A DNA stretch of 28,252 nt from JBEKHI01 sp050012355 (GCA_050012355.1 JBEKHI010000057.1:1-28252), one strand, 5' to 3'; counted from the first letter of the stretch, positions 1-7,815 are shown. Translations and numbers: made by a program. The notes: generated by a model from the letters alone, not told the origin.

Positions 1-132
1 GACGCGCCGTCGGCGGGTCTTGCGGTGACGCTCGATCACCCAGTCGGCCAGGTCCGCACTGGGCAGCACGTCGTCCAGCTCGCTTTCCAGTGCGATTCTC
101 AAGCTGAACTCGTCGTCAGCGTGGATGGACAC
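1..132 (-). CDS. Partial protein downstream of the SigE-type sigma factor (5' end only)
   Basis: This reading frame enters on the minus strand and leaves the window at base 1, so only about 44 N-terminal residues are visible. I prefer the GTG at 132 because AAAGAGG lies 5 nt upstream; two ATGs at 153 and 156 are in frame but have no Shine-Dalgarno. The visible part is acidic, then basic: SIHADDEFSLRIALESE followed later by DWVIERHRKTRRRR. It overlaps the end of the sigma factor gene, so translation is probably coupled. Genes in this position after SigE-type factors are often anti-sigma factors or membrane proteins, but too little is visible to assign a function. Confidence 0.6.
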   Translation of the reverse strand, partial: MSIHADDEFSLRIALESELDDVLPSADLADWVIERHRKTRRRRV

Positions 133-652
133 GGCAACCTCTTTTCTCTTCATCATGCAGTAGCTGGCGCAGCTGATTGAGCCCTCTGCTCGCCGCGGAC
201 TTGACGGTGCCTTCGGCGATATCCAGCGCGGTCGCGGTCTCGGCCACCGTGGCATCGAGCAGGTAGCGGCAGACGAGCACCTCGCGCTGGATATCGGGTA
301 GCTGCCGCAGCACGCGGACCAGCACGTGACGGCGGTCTACCGCCTCGGCGAACGAGACCACGTTAGCTAGCTCGTCCACGTCCTGGCTGATCTCCGGGTG
401 CCGGCCGCGATGCCGCCAGCGTTCACGGCACGCGTTCACCAGCACGGCCCTGGCGTAGGACTGGGGCGCCTCCTTGGCCTGCTCCCACCGCCGGTAGGTG
501 CGCAGCATCGTGACCTGCAGCGCGTCCTCGGCGTCCTCCCGCGAGTGGAGCAGCACCAGGGCCGCGCGTAGCAGCGAGGGGGACGCGGCCTGGACGAACT
601 CGGTGAACTCCGCGTCACGGCTGGCTCGCGCGCAGGCTCGGATTCGTCTCAC
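116..652 (-). CDS. SigE-family ECF RNA polymerase sigma factor
   Basis: The product is a sigma-70 family factor of the short ECF type, about 178 residues, with only regions 2 and 4. Region 2 starts near residue 15 (AEFTEFVQAASPSLLRAALV) and includes HSREDAEDALQVTMLRTYRRW. Region 4 follows (LRQLPDIQREVLVCRYL, then the helix-turn-helix VAETATALDIAEGTVKSAAS). This layout fits the actinobacterial SigE (TIGR02983) subfamily. The GTG start at 652 has AAAGGTGG just upstream; homology begins shortly after it, so the start is reasonable though the spacing is short. The gene lies 47 nt after secY on the same strand and overlaps the next gene. It would direct core polymerase to a small regulon; its signal is unknown. 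Confidence 0.9.
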   Translation of the reverse strand: MRRIRACARASRDAEFTEFVQAASPSLLRAALVLLHSREDAEDALQVTMLRTYRRWEQAKEAPQSYARAVLVNACRERWRHRGRHPEISQDVDELANVVSFAEAVDRRHVLVRVLRQLPDIQREVLVCRYLLDATVAETATALDIAEGTVKSAASRGLNQLRQLLHDEEKRGCRVHPR

Positions 653-699
653 GCCACCTTTAATGCCGGCGCTCGGTGCCAGGTTCCAGCGAATTTTCG

Positions 700-2016
700 C
701 TAGCGCAGGAAACCCTGGTAGGAGTGCTGCTCGAGCTGGCTCTGGATCTGCTTGACCGTGTCCAGCCCGACGCCGACCATGATCAGCAGGCTGACCCCGC
801 TGAGCTGCAGGTCCTGGCCGAGCCCCATCTCGTCCAGGGCCACCAGCGGGAACATCGCGACCAGGGCGAGGTAGACCGCGCCCGCCGCGGTGAGTCGGCT
901 GAGGACGTACCGGAGGAGAGCGGAGGTGGGCGCGCCCGGCCGGAGTCCTGGCACGAAACCGCCATATGTCCTGATCTTGTCCGAGATCTCGTCCGTGTTG
1001 AACGTGATCGACACGTAGAAGAACGTGAACCCGACGACCAGGCCGAAGAACGCTAGGAAGTAGACGTACGGCGCGACCAGCGTGGCCGGATCGAGGTTGC
1101 GGCCAATCCAGGTCACCCAGCCCTGCGGGTGGTCCTGATTGCCGAACGATGACACGGCGAGCTGCGGCATTTCCAGCAGCGAGGAGGCGAAGATGACCGG
1201 CACCACGCCGGCCTGGTTCACCTTCACCGGGATGAACGTGGACCCTCCGCCGTATACCCGCCGGCCGGTGATCCGCTTCGCGTACTGCACCGGGATACGG
1301 CGCTGTCCCTGCTCGATGAAGACGATGAGCGCTGTCACCGCGATGATCACCAGAACCGCCGCGGCCGCGTAGAAGAACCCCTTGGCCGCGTAGATCTCCT
1401 CGATCTCGCCGGGAATGACCGCCATGATGCTCGTGAACATCAGCACCGACATGCCGTTGCCGACGCCGCGGTCGGTGATCAGCTCGCCCATCCACATGAT
1501 CACCGCGGTGCCCGACACCATCGTGATCACCATGGTGAGGATGGTGACCGGGGTCGGGTCGGGGATCAGCGGGTGAAACGCCGGGCCACAGCCGCTGCCC
1601 GGGAACACCGCGCCCGTCCTGGCCGCCTGCACGTACCCCACCGCGTACAGCAGGCCCAGCCCCACCGAGACGTACCTGGTGTACTGGGTGATCTTCGCCT
1701 GCCCGGTGTGGCCCTCCTTACGCAGCGTCTCCAGGCGCGGGATCACCTGGGTGAGCATCTGCACGATGATGCTGGCCGTGATGTACGGCAGGATGCCGAT
1801 CGCGAACACGGTCAGGTGCAGCAGCGAGTTGCCGCTGAGCAGGTTCAGGACCGCGAAGGCCCCGCCGGATTTCGACAGGCCGGAACAGTAACTGACGTTC
1901 GGTTCGGAGATGCCCGGGGCGGGGAGCTTCGCGCCGAACCGGAACAAGACGATCATTGCCCCGGTGAACAGCAGCTTCTTGCGCAGGTCAGCCGTCCGGA
2001 ACGCCCGGACGAACAT
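700..2016 (-). CDS. secY: SecY, channel subunit of the Sec translocon (probable paralogue)
   Basis: SecY forms the protein-conducting channel in the cytoplasmic membrane with SecE and SecG. The protein is about 438 residues with ten hydrophobic segments and conserved blocks: ADLRKKLLFTG at the N-terminus, ILPYITASIIVQMLTQVIPR in the TM2 region, EQGQRRIPVQYAKR in the C4 loop, the long cytosolic loop with NTDEISDKIRTYGGFVPG, and the C-terminal VKQIQSQLEQHSYQGFLR. Length and motifs are complete, so it looks functional. I chose ATG 2016 because family members start just before this block; GTG 2040 is in frame with AAGGGG directly adjacent and would add eight residues. In actinobacteria secY normally follows rplO and precedes adk. 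Here it lies between an O-methyltransferase and a sigma factor, so it is probably a second copy or has been relocated. Confidence 0.95.
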   Translation of the reverse strand: MFVRAFRTADLRKKLLFTGAMIVLFRFGAKLPAPGISEPNVSYCSGLSKSGGAFAVLNLLSGNSLLHLTVFAIGILPYITASIIVQMLTQVIPRLETLRKEGHTGQAKITQYTRYVSVGLGLLYAVGYVQAARTGAVFPGSGCGPAFHPLIPDPTPVTILTMVITMVSGTAVIMWMGELITDRGVGNGMSVLMFTSIMAVIPGEIEEIYAAKGFFYAAAAVLVIIAVTALIVFIEQGQRRIPVQYAKRITGRRVYGGGSTFIPVKVNQAGVVPVIFASSLLEMPQLAVSSFGNQDHPQGWVTWIGRNLDPATLVAPYVYFLAFFGLVVGFTFFYVSITFNTDEISDKIRTYGGFVPGLRPGAPTSALLRYVLSRLTAAGAVYLALVAMFPLVALDEMGLGQDLQLSGVSLLIMVGVGLDTVKQIQSQLEQHSYQGFLR

Positions 2017-2085
2017 GCTAAAGACGGGGTAGCCAGTCACGCCCCTTGAATGCCGCCTAGCGCCCTCCGGTTCCGCGGGCGGACG

Positions 2086-3060
2086 TCAGATCAGGCGACC
2101 ACACTCGACGACGTACTGGCCAGACGGCTGGGTTCCCGCCGCGATAACCCGCAAGCCGGCCCGCCGCGCCAGCTCGGTGAACTCGGTGAGCGTGCTGGTC
2201 TTGCCCCCCGCCACGAGCATGTCGATACCAAGAGCGGGCGGTGTGTTGTCCGGAGAGACACCGCCGACGACGACCACCCGTCCGCTGGGCGCCGCGGCAC
2301 CGGCGCACCGGCGCAGGATCGCCACCGTCGGTCCGTCTGGCCAGTCGTTGAGCACCTTCTTCAACAGGTAGACGTCGGCCCCAGCGGGCAACGAGTCGAA
2401 GAAGCTCTGGTCGCTGACCGTTATCCGGTCCGCGACGCCGGAGTCCTTGATGAGGTCAGCCGCTCGGGCGACCGTACCGGGAAGGTCGACCAGGATGCCA
2501 TGGACGCCGGGATGCTGGCGGAGCAGCGATATCAGCGCCGACCCAGTGCCGCCGCCGACGTCGGCCACCGCCTGGACGTTATCCCAGCCGTCGGCCAGCT
2601 CGATGTCGTGGTCGGGGACACCGTGGCCAGCCGGTCCCATCAGCTCGTCGAATTCCGCCGCGATCCGCGGATGGTCGGCGAGGTCCTCCCAGAACGGCAG
2701 CCCGAACACCTGGTCATAGGCCGGCTGGCCGGTGCGCACGTAGTCGAGCAGCGTGCCCCACGTGTGCGCCATCCGGCCGCCGAAGCCGTCGAGATTGAGG
2801 AAAGGTACTTGCCCGAGCTGTTCGGCCGCGCGGTTAGCGGCGAACCGGCCGAGCGGTTCCTCGGCGAACACGCCCTTGGCTACAAGGTGGCTGAGGACCG
2901 CGTGCAGGGCGTCCTTGTCGCAGCCCGCGATCGCCGCGAGGTCACCGATATCGGTGTGGCCAGCCGCGACGAGATCGGGGATACGCAAGGTCGCGGCCAC
3001 CCGCAGGCACCATGGCGTGGTCAGGTCGAGCAGTCGTTCGATATTTACTTCATTGACCAT
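2086..3060 (-). CDS. SAM-dependent O-methyltransferase, DnrK/TcmO-like
   Basis: A 324-residue class I methyltransferase of the polyketide/acetylserotonin O-methyltransferase type. An N-terminal winged-helix dimerisation domain (about 1-95) precedes the Rossmann domain. Motif I, binding S-adenosylmethionine, is VADVGGGTGSAL at 165-176, and the acidic residue ending strand 2 is in ILVDLPG near 190. At 231-242 the protein reads YLLKKVLNDWPD; many O-methyltransferases have a catalytic His where this has Asn, whereas anthracycline enzymes of the DnrK/RdmB group also have an N-W pair, so the exact reaction is uncertain. The start ATG 3060 has GGCAGGA upstream. It begins 26 nt after the P450 gene on the same strand, suggesting co-transcription and sequential tailoring of one small molecule; the substrate is not deducible. 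Confidence 0.9.
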   Translation of the reverse strand: MVNEVNIERLLDLTTPWCLRVAATLRIPDLVAAGHTDIGDLAAIAGCDKDALHAVLSHLVAKGVFAEEPLGRFAANRAAEQLGQVPFLNLDGFGGRMAHTWGTLLDYVRTGQPAYDQVFGLPFWEDLADHPRIAAEFDELMGPAGHGVPDHDIELADGWDNVQAVADVGGGTGSALISLLRQHPGVHGILVDLPGTVARAADLIKDSGVADRITVSDQSFFDSLPAGADVYLLKKVLNDWPDGPTVAILRRCAGAAAPSGRVVVVGGVSPDNTPPALGIDMLVAGGKTSTLTEFTELARRAGLRVIAAGTQPSGQYVVECGRLI

Positions 3061-3086
3061 AACGACGATCCTGCCATCTTTCAGGA

Positions 3087-4328
3087 TCAGGGACTCACCG
3101 GCAGGTGCAGCGGGCCACGGAGGGTCGCGCCCCGGCGAAGGCGCATCGGCCCGGTGCGGGTGAGCCCGGGCATCCGCTCGGCGAGTGCGCGCAGCGCGAT
3201 CGTCGCCTCCAGCCGGGCGAGCGGCGCGCCGATGCAGTAGTGGATGCCGCCGGAGAACGCCAGGTGCGGCGCGGGGTTCTCCCGGTGCAGCGAGAACGTG
3301 TCCGGATCCTCGTACACCTCGGGGTCGCGGTTGGCCGCGCCGATCAGGGTGAGCACCAGCTGGTTCTTGCGCACCGGCAGACCCGCGATCTCCAGGGGTT
3401 CGAGTGCGACGCGGACCGTGCGCTGCACCGGGGGATCGTAACGAAGCGTTTCCTCGACCGCGCGCGGTGCCATCGTCTCGGGGTCGGCGCACAGTGCCTT
3501 CCACTCGTCCGGATGAGCCAGCAACGACAAGGTCGCGTTGCCGATCAGGTTGACGGTCGTCTCGAATCCCGCCACCAGCAGCAGGCTGCACATCGGCACG
3601 ATCTCGTCCGCCGTGATCCGCTCGCCCTCGGCGGCGACCAGCTGGCTGATCAGGTCATCGCGTGGATCCCGGCGGCGCTCCTTGATCAGCTCGGCGAACA
3701 TGGCGCGCAGCCTGGTGCTGGCGTACATCAGCTCGCGCGCGTGGGTGAGCGACTTGATGCCGTCTAGCGCGCTGCCAACCGCCATCCCGTACCGGGCGAA
3801 GTCATCGGAGTTCGCGTCCGGGACGCCGAGCAGGTCGGTGATGACCGCGATCGGCAGCGGGGTGGCGAAGTCAGAGACCAGATCGAAGCCGCCAGGCGAG
3901 GCGTCGAGCAGGTCGTTCACCGTCCGGGTGATCCGGTCCGTGTAGCCGGCGATCGCCCGTGGCGTGAAGGCGGGGCTGGCCAGCTTGCGCAGCCGGGTGT
4001 GGTCCGGCGGATTCAGCTCGAGGAAGGACAGGTCGAACTGCTCACGGGCGGCGGCGTTCACCGGGGACTCCGGCCGTACCCCGAACCGCCTGTCCCGCAG
4101 CACGGCGTCGCAGACCGGGTGGCTGGTGGTCACCCAGTTGCCCAGCCGGCTCGGCGTCAGCTTGCCTCGCTTGCGCAACCGGTCGTAGACCGGATACGGG
4201 TCCACCCGGCCCGGACGCAGGTTCAGCAACGCGACCGGCTCGCGCCTGACGTATCCGTAGTAAGCGATCTGCCCGCGTCCGTAGTACAACCGTGCGGCGA
4301 AGGAGCATACCTGGCCAAGCTTGCTCAT
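3087..4328 (-). CDS. Cytochrome P450 monooxygenase
   Basis: A soluble bacterial P450 of 413 residues. Visible landmarks are LNPPDHTRLR at 105-114, the I-helix oxygen-activation motif AGFETT at 253-258, the ExxR motif at 293-296 (ETLR), and the haem loop FSGGIHYCIGAPLAR at 358-372, with the haem thiolate Cys365. All key residues are present. The first 35 residues (a Tyr-rich stretch with LYYGRG and YYGYVRRE) precede the usual start of the fold, as in some mycobacterial CYP140-type proteins, so the family resemblance may lie there; this is my impression and was not checked. It needs a ferredoxin and reductase, neither of which is in the window. It starts 27 nt after the DUF4230 gene and is followed closely by the methyltransferase, consistent with an oxidise-then-methylate pair. 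Confidence 0.93.
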   Translation of the reverse strand: MSKLGQVCSFAARLYYGRGQIAYYGYVRREPVALLNLRPGRVDPYPVYDRLRKRGKLTPSRLGNWVTTSHPVCDAVLRDRRFGVRPESPVNAAAREQFDLSFLELNPPDHTRLRKLASPAFTPRAIAGYTDRITRTVNDLLDASPGGFDLVSDFATPLPIAVITDLLGVPDANSDDFARYGMAVGSALDGIKSLTHARELMYASTRLRAMFAELIKERRRDPRDDLISQLVAAEGERITADEIVPMCSLLLVAGFETTVNLIGNATLSLLAHPDEWKALCADPETMAPRAVEETLRYDPPVQRTVRVALEPLEIAGLPVRKNQLVLTLIGAANRDPEVYEDPDTFSLHRENPAPHLAFSGGIHYCIGAPLARLEATIALRALAERMPGLTRTGPMRLRRGATLRGPLHLPVSP

Positions 4329-4355
4329 ATACCCATCGTGACACGACTTGGAAAA

Positions 4356-5012
4356 TCAGCTGAAATTGATCGTGACGTGGGTGAAGCCCAGTGACGTCAG
4401 CATGCCGTTCAGCATCGCCTTCGTGTTGGTCTGAGCCTGGGAAAGCAACGCCGACTGCTTGGCGGCGGCCTCGATTTTCTGCTCGGCGAGGATGTAGACC
4501 TGCTGCTGGCTGTTCGGGTTGCCGGAGAAGAAGCCGCCGATCCGGTTGAACAGCCCCTGCTGCTCCGCGTACACGTACGACTGGCTGACGTTCAGCGTGG
4601 CCGGCTCGAGCTGGGCCGGCGGCAGCGTGATCGTCACCGATTGCCGGTTGGACGACACGTTGACCGACGGACCCTTCAACCCGGAGAAATCTACGTAGGC
4701 GATGTCGGTGCCCTGCCCGATGAACAGGGTCTCGCTCCCCTCAAGGAACGAGGGAATCAGCGACGCGCGCTTGGTCAGGTCGACGACGATTGAGAACGAG
4801 CCGCTCGCCGCCTCGTAGCGGGATAGCGAGGTGATCGACTTCAGTATCGCGGGCTGGCTGCTCTCAGTAGTGGTTTCGGCGAACGGATTGCGGAGCTGGG
4901 GTAGCAGCCGAACGGCGGACAGCACGAGCAGCACCACCACGAGCATGGCGAGCGCGCCTATAAGCCAGCCGCCGACACCCACCACGCGCCGGACTGCGGG
5001 GGACAGAGCCAT
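4356..5012 (-). CDS. DUF4230 single-pass membrane protein
   Basis: A 218-residue protein with an N-terminal transmembrane segment (about residues 12-36, GWLIGALAMLVVVLLVLSA) and a large domain predicted outside the membrane. SQPAILKSITSLSRYEAASG and the following beta-rich region match the DUF4230 family as I remember it. The C-terminal third has an amphipathic helix, rich in Gln and Ala, before the final VTINFS. No catalytic motif is visible and the family function is not established. It is the first gene of the minus-strand run toward secY and is divergent from the small membrane protein at 5081. Confidence 0.85.
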   Translation of the reverse strand: MALSPAVRRVVGVGGWLIGALAMLVVVLLVLSAVRLLPQLRNPFAETTTESSQPAILKSITSLSRYEAASGSFSIVVDLTKRASLIPSFLEGSETLFIGQGTDIAYVDFSGLKGPSVNVSSNRQSVTITLPPAQLEPATLNVSQSYVYAEQQGLFNRIGGFFSGNPNSQQQVYILAEQKIEAAAKQSALLSQAQTNTKAMLNGMLTSLGFTHVTINFS

Positions 5013-5080
5013 GTGCGCCAGCTACCCGGGAGGGCGGGAATTATCCGCATTAATCGGTCGGCCGTGGGCAGTACCTAGGC

Positions 5081-5278
5081 GTGTTCAGAAGAAGACGCAG
5101 GAGAGACCGGCCGCGATCCCGCGCCCTCGGCTGCCTGTTTTGGCTGGCTGTGCTGATCGCGGTGCTGATCGTCCTCGCGATCGCCTTTGGCGGCTTCCAG
5201 AAGGGAGCCAAGGTCAACGGCGAGTCGCGCGTCCCGGTTACGGTACATGTCGGAGCAATCGCTCCCTTCGTCCGTTAA
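5081..5278 (+). CDS. Small basic single-pass membrane protein
   Basis: A 65-residue reading frame from a GTG start. It opens with a very basic stretch (FRRRRRRDRPRSR), then one strong hydrophobic helix (about 17-37, LGCLFWLAVLIAVLIVLAIA), then a short polar tail with KVNGESRVPVTV. The positive-inside rule puts the N-terminus in the cytoplasm. The sequence looks like a genuine small membrane protein rather than chance, because the hydrophobic helix sits right after the Arg cluster and codon third positions are G/C rich. No clear Shine-Dalgarno precedes the GTG. It lies divergent from the DUF4230 gene and 91 nt before the carboxypeptidase. Function unknown. Confidence 0.65.
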   Translation: MFRRRRRRDRPRSRALGCLFWLAVLIAVLIVLAIAFGGFQKGAKVNGESRVPVTVHVGAIAPFVR

Positions 5279-5369
5279 AGGGGTGTAATTTTTTTCCCAG
5301 GAAAGGCGTGCGGGGACGCGAAAAACTACGAGCGGTAAGGTAGCCTGTGCACTGGGTAGTTAGGGTGTC

Positions 5370-6347
5370 ATGCGTCTGACCGCACGATTGACTGTTCTGA
5401 TCGCTGTCGCCGCCGTTATCGCCGGAGCCGTGGTGGCGTGGGCGTCATCGTCGCACCCGTCGGCGGCCGCGTTCCAGCACCTGAGTGACTCAGGGGTCGC
5501 GCGGGCTAAGCCGAGCGCCAAGCCGAGCCCGTCGCCGACCGCTCCCGTGTACACGATCCAGGTGACCGGAGCACCAACCGGCGTGCAGGCGAAGGTCGGG
5601 GCACTCGCCGACGCGTCCACCGGCCAGGTCCTGTGGAGCCGCGGCCTGGAGACGGAGCGGCCGATGGCCAGCATCACCAAGGTGATGACCGCCCTGCTGG
5701 TACTCCAGTCCGGCGACCTGAACCGCGTGCTCACCGTGCCCAGCGGGGTGCTCAACTACGTTGCTGAATACGGCGCCGACAGCGCGGGATTCAAGCCCGG
5801 TGAGAAGCTCACCGAATACGACCTGCTCGAAGCACTGCTCGTCACCTCGGCGGCGGACGCCGCGTATACGTTCGCGACTGACCTAGGCCCCGGCCTGACC
5901 ACGTGGGTGGCCAGGATGAACGCCGAGGCCGCCACGCTGGGCATGACGGGCACGCACTTCACGTCGCCGGACGGGCTGCCGTACCCGACGGAGTACTCCA
6001 CCTACTCCACGCCCGCCGACCTGATCACCCTGGGGCTCGCCGCGATGAAGTACCCGGTGTTCCGGTCCATCGTGGATCAGCAGTCCTACCACCTTCCGGC
6101 CGGGCCGGGGCATCCCGCCTTCTGGTGGAGCACCACCGACGATCTGCTCGGCAGCTACAAGGGCGCCATCGGGATCAAGACCGGTTACACGAACGACGCC
6201 GGCCACTGCCTGCTATTCGAGGCAGTACGGAACGGGCGCGAACTGATCGGCGTGGTCCTCGGTTCTCCAGTGAACGGTCCCGATGCCGCCTCACTAGACG
6301 CGGCCAAGGTCCTGAACTGGGGCTTCGGGCTTCCCTCGACGAAGTAG
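5370..6347 (+). CDS. D-alanyl-D-alanine carboxypeptidase (peptidase S11)
   Basis: A penicillin-binding protein of the DacA/PBP5 type that trims the terminal D-Ala of peptidoglycan stem peptides outside the membrane. The 325-residue protein has an N-terminal signal or anchor helix (about 5-25), a Ser/Pro/Ala-rich linker (about 45-58, AKPSAKPSPSPTAP) and the catalytic domain. The nucleophile motif is S101-I-T-K104 and the KTG motif is K270-T-G. The second motif, normally SxN, reads S160-A-A162, so the usual Asn is absent. There is no obvious C-terminal amphipathic anchor. The ATG is preceded by TTAGGG at 4-5 nt. The gene converges on the protease at 6535 through a hairpin terminator. Confidence 0.92.
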   Translation: MRLTARLTVLIAVAAVIAGAVVAWASSSHPSAAAFQHLSDSGVARAKPSAKPSPSPTAPVYTIQVTGAPTGVQAKVGALADASTGQVLWSRGLETERPMASITKVMTALLVLQSGDLNRVLTVPSGVLNYVAEYGADSAGFKPGEKLTEYDLLEALLVTSAADAAYTFATDLGPGLTTWVARMNAEAATLGMTGTHFTSPDGLPYPTEYSTYSTPADLITLGLAAMKYPVFRSIVDQQSYHLPAGPGHPAFWWSTTDDLLGSYKGAIGIKTGYTNDAGHCLLFEAVRNGRELIGVVLGSPVNGPDAASLDAAKVLNWGFGLPSTK

Positions 6348-6377
6348 CCCTCCCCAGCCGGTGCGCGGCAGCGAACC

Positions 6378-6433
6378 GATTCTGGGCGGTGCGACCTTGA
6401 CCAGGAAAGAGCGTGGGCAGTGCCACACCCACC
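6378..6433. repeat. Palindromic repeat element, copy 1 (inverted-core pair)
   Basis: This 56-nt intergenic segment is homologous to the reverse complement of the element at 17544-17607. Shared outer parts are GGTGCGACCTTG (left) and CAGTGCCACACC (right; the partner has TAGTGCCGCACC). The central 18 nt at 6400-6417 (ACCAGGAAAGAGCGTGGG) match the other copy only in the direct orientation, so the core is inverted relative to the flanks. It lies after the carboxypeptidase stop and before the terminator hairpin. Confidence 0.65.
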
Positions 6434-6464
6434 AGGAACGCTCCGCTGCCGAGCGACCATAGAA

Positions 6465-6508
6465 ACAGCCCGGTCCGTCGCACCACTTGGTGCGACGGAC
6501 CGGGCTGT
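6465..6508. terminator. Bidirectional hairpin terminator between convergent genes
   Basis: A perfect stem of 20 bp or more: ACAGCCCGGTCCGTCGCACC at 6465-6484 pairs with its exact complement ending at 6508, with an ACTT loop. It sits between the carboxypeptidase (plus, ends 6347) and the protease (minus, ends 6535), so it can stop both transcripts. There is only a short T-rich end on either side, as is usual in actinomycetes. Confidence 0.88.
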
Positions 6509-6534
6509 CGTTAATCGGGCGGACTGAGCGAGAC

Positions 6535-7737
6535 TCAGGCCGAGGGGCCGGTCGCCAGGGTGACGGTCGCGGTGTGCGATGCCCCGCTGCTGTCGGTCCA
6601 GGAGATCGTGACCTTGTCGCCGGGGTGGTACCCCTCCATGATCGACGTCACCTGGGATTCCGAGGTCACCGTCTGGCCCCCGATGGCGGTGAGCGTGTCG
6701 CCCTGGGTCAACCCGGCGTTCGCGGCCGGGGTTCCGGACTCGACGCCCTCGACCGCCACGCCACTCGTGGTCTGCTGGCCGAAGCCAGAGCCATAACCCG
6801 AGCTCGAGCTGCTTTCGGTGGACAGCGCGACACCGAGGAACGCGGTTCCCCCGATGTGGATAGTCGATGAGCTGTCCCCGGCCTCGATCTCCTTGGCGAT
6901 GGTGAGCGCCTTGTTGATCGGGATCGCGTAGCCCTGGGTCTGCGACGCCGACGATCCGGATTCAGACTGGTTGCCAAGCGAGTAGCCGGTGGACGTGGAC
7001 GCGGCGGTGTTCATCCCGATCACCTGACCGTAGGCGTTGACAAGCGCGCCGCCGGAGTCGCCGGGCTGGATGTCGGCGTTGTCCTCGATCATTCCAGTCA
7101 GGTCCTCGGTGCTACCTGATGCCTCATCAGAGGCGGTGATCGACTGGTTCAGCCCGGTGATATTGCCGGTCGCGATCACCGGGGTGCTGTCCTTGCCACC
7201 GGCGTTGCCGAGCGCCACAACCGAGCTGCCGACCGTGGTGGTGCTGGAATTGCCGGTCGTGGCGGTGGTCAGTCCGGAGGCGTCTTCCAGCTGCAATACG
7301 GCCACGTCGTCCTTCTCGTCGTAGCCGACAACCTTCGCCGTGTAGGTCTTGTCATTGCCGATGTCGCGGACCTTGATGGAGGTCGCTTCCTCAACGACGT
7401 GGTTGTTGGTGAGGATCTCGCCGTTGGAAGTCAGCACGATACCGGTGCCCTCGGCGGTGTCATCCTCGTAGCCGAGTGTCGAGATTACGTCAACCAGGCC
7501 GGGGTCGACCCGGGAAGCGATCTGCGATGTGGTGAGTACCGTCGTTGACGTCGCGGTCGCGTTCCTGCTACCGCTGGAGTCGTTGTGGACCAGAGTTCCG
7601 ACAGCGGCGCCGATGGCCAGCGCGGCGACAGCCGTCACGCTGAGGCCGACGATGTGGCGCTTCCGCTTCGGAGCGGGCGGCATCGGGGGCTCTGGCGGTT
7701 CTGGCGTTTCCGGGTAGAGTGAGTAATTAACGGACAT
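6535..7737 (-). CDS. HtrA/DegP-like membrane-anchored serine protease with PDZ domain
   Basis: A 400-residue trypsin-like protease for envelope protein quality control. Order: a Pro-rich cytoplasmic N-terminus (about 1-27), a basic patch KRKRH, a transmembrane helix (about 29-50), a Ser/Thr-rich linker, a chymotrypsin-fold domain (about 80-265) and a PDZ domain (about 300-395). The triad is visible as H113 (TNNHVV), D144 (EKDDVAVLQL) and S228 (QPGDSGGAL). The PDZ domain contains GVESGTPAANAGLTQGD. The ATG at 7737 has AGGAG a few nt upstream, and was chosen over a GTG 12 nt earlier. A short leader reading frame ends 27 nt before this start. The segment before the PDZ domain is unusually rich in Ser and Gly. 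Confidence 0.93.
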   Translation of the reverse strand: MSVNYSLYPETPEPPEPPMPPAPKRKRHIVGLSVTAVAALAIGAAVGTLVHNDSSGSRNATATSTTVLTTSQIASRVDPGLVDVISTLGYEDDTAEGTGIVLTSNGEILTNNHVVEEATSIKVRDIGNDKTYTAKVVGYDEKDDVAVLQLEDASGLTTATTGNSSTTTVGSSVVALGNAGGKDSTPVIATGNITGLNQSITASDEASGSTEDLTGMIEDNADIQPGDSGGALVNAYGQVIGMNTAASTSTGYSLGNQSESGSSASQTQGYAIPINKALTIAKEIEAGDSSSTIHIGGTAFLGVALSTESSSSSGYGSGFGQQTTSGVAVEGVESGTPAANAGLTQGDTLTAIGGQTVTSESQVTSIMEGYHPGDKVTISWTDSSGASHTATVTLATGPSA

Positions 7738-7764
7738 TGCTCCTGGCACCTCGCGGCTTCTCGG

Positions 7765-7815
7765 TTATGTTCGTAGTTTTAGCCGCGAACCTGAATGCTC
7801 CCCGAAGGTGCACAT
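7765..7815 (-). CDS. Candidate 16-residue leader peptide upstream of the protease
   Basis: On the minus strand an ideal AGGAGG (7828-7823) stands 7 nt before an ATG at 7815. The frame encodes MCTFGEHSGSRLKLRT and stops with TAA at 7767-7765, 27 nt before the protease ATG. The Shine-Dalgarno is the best in this region, which is why I list a frame this short. It could control the protease by translational coupling or attenuation; the Cys at position 2 is the only distinctive residue. No homologue is known to me. Confidence 0.45.
   Translation of the reverse strand: MCTFGEHSGSRLKLRT

Noticed and set aside
2050..3240. Long plus-strand frame opposite the methyltransferase and P450
   Set aside because: It reads antisense to two clearly recognisable enzymes, has no domain I know, and results from high third-position GC.
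5279..5369. Riboswitch, or an 11-codon leader (GTG at 5308) before the carboxypeptidase
   Set aside because: AGGA and a GTG are present, but the frame is only 11 codons and the region does not match a c-di-AMP or other riboswitch that I know; the T-tract at 5288-5296 lacks a strong stem.
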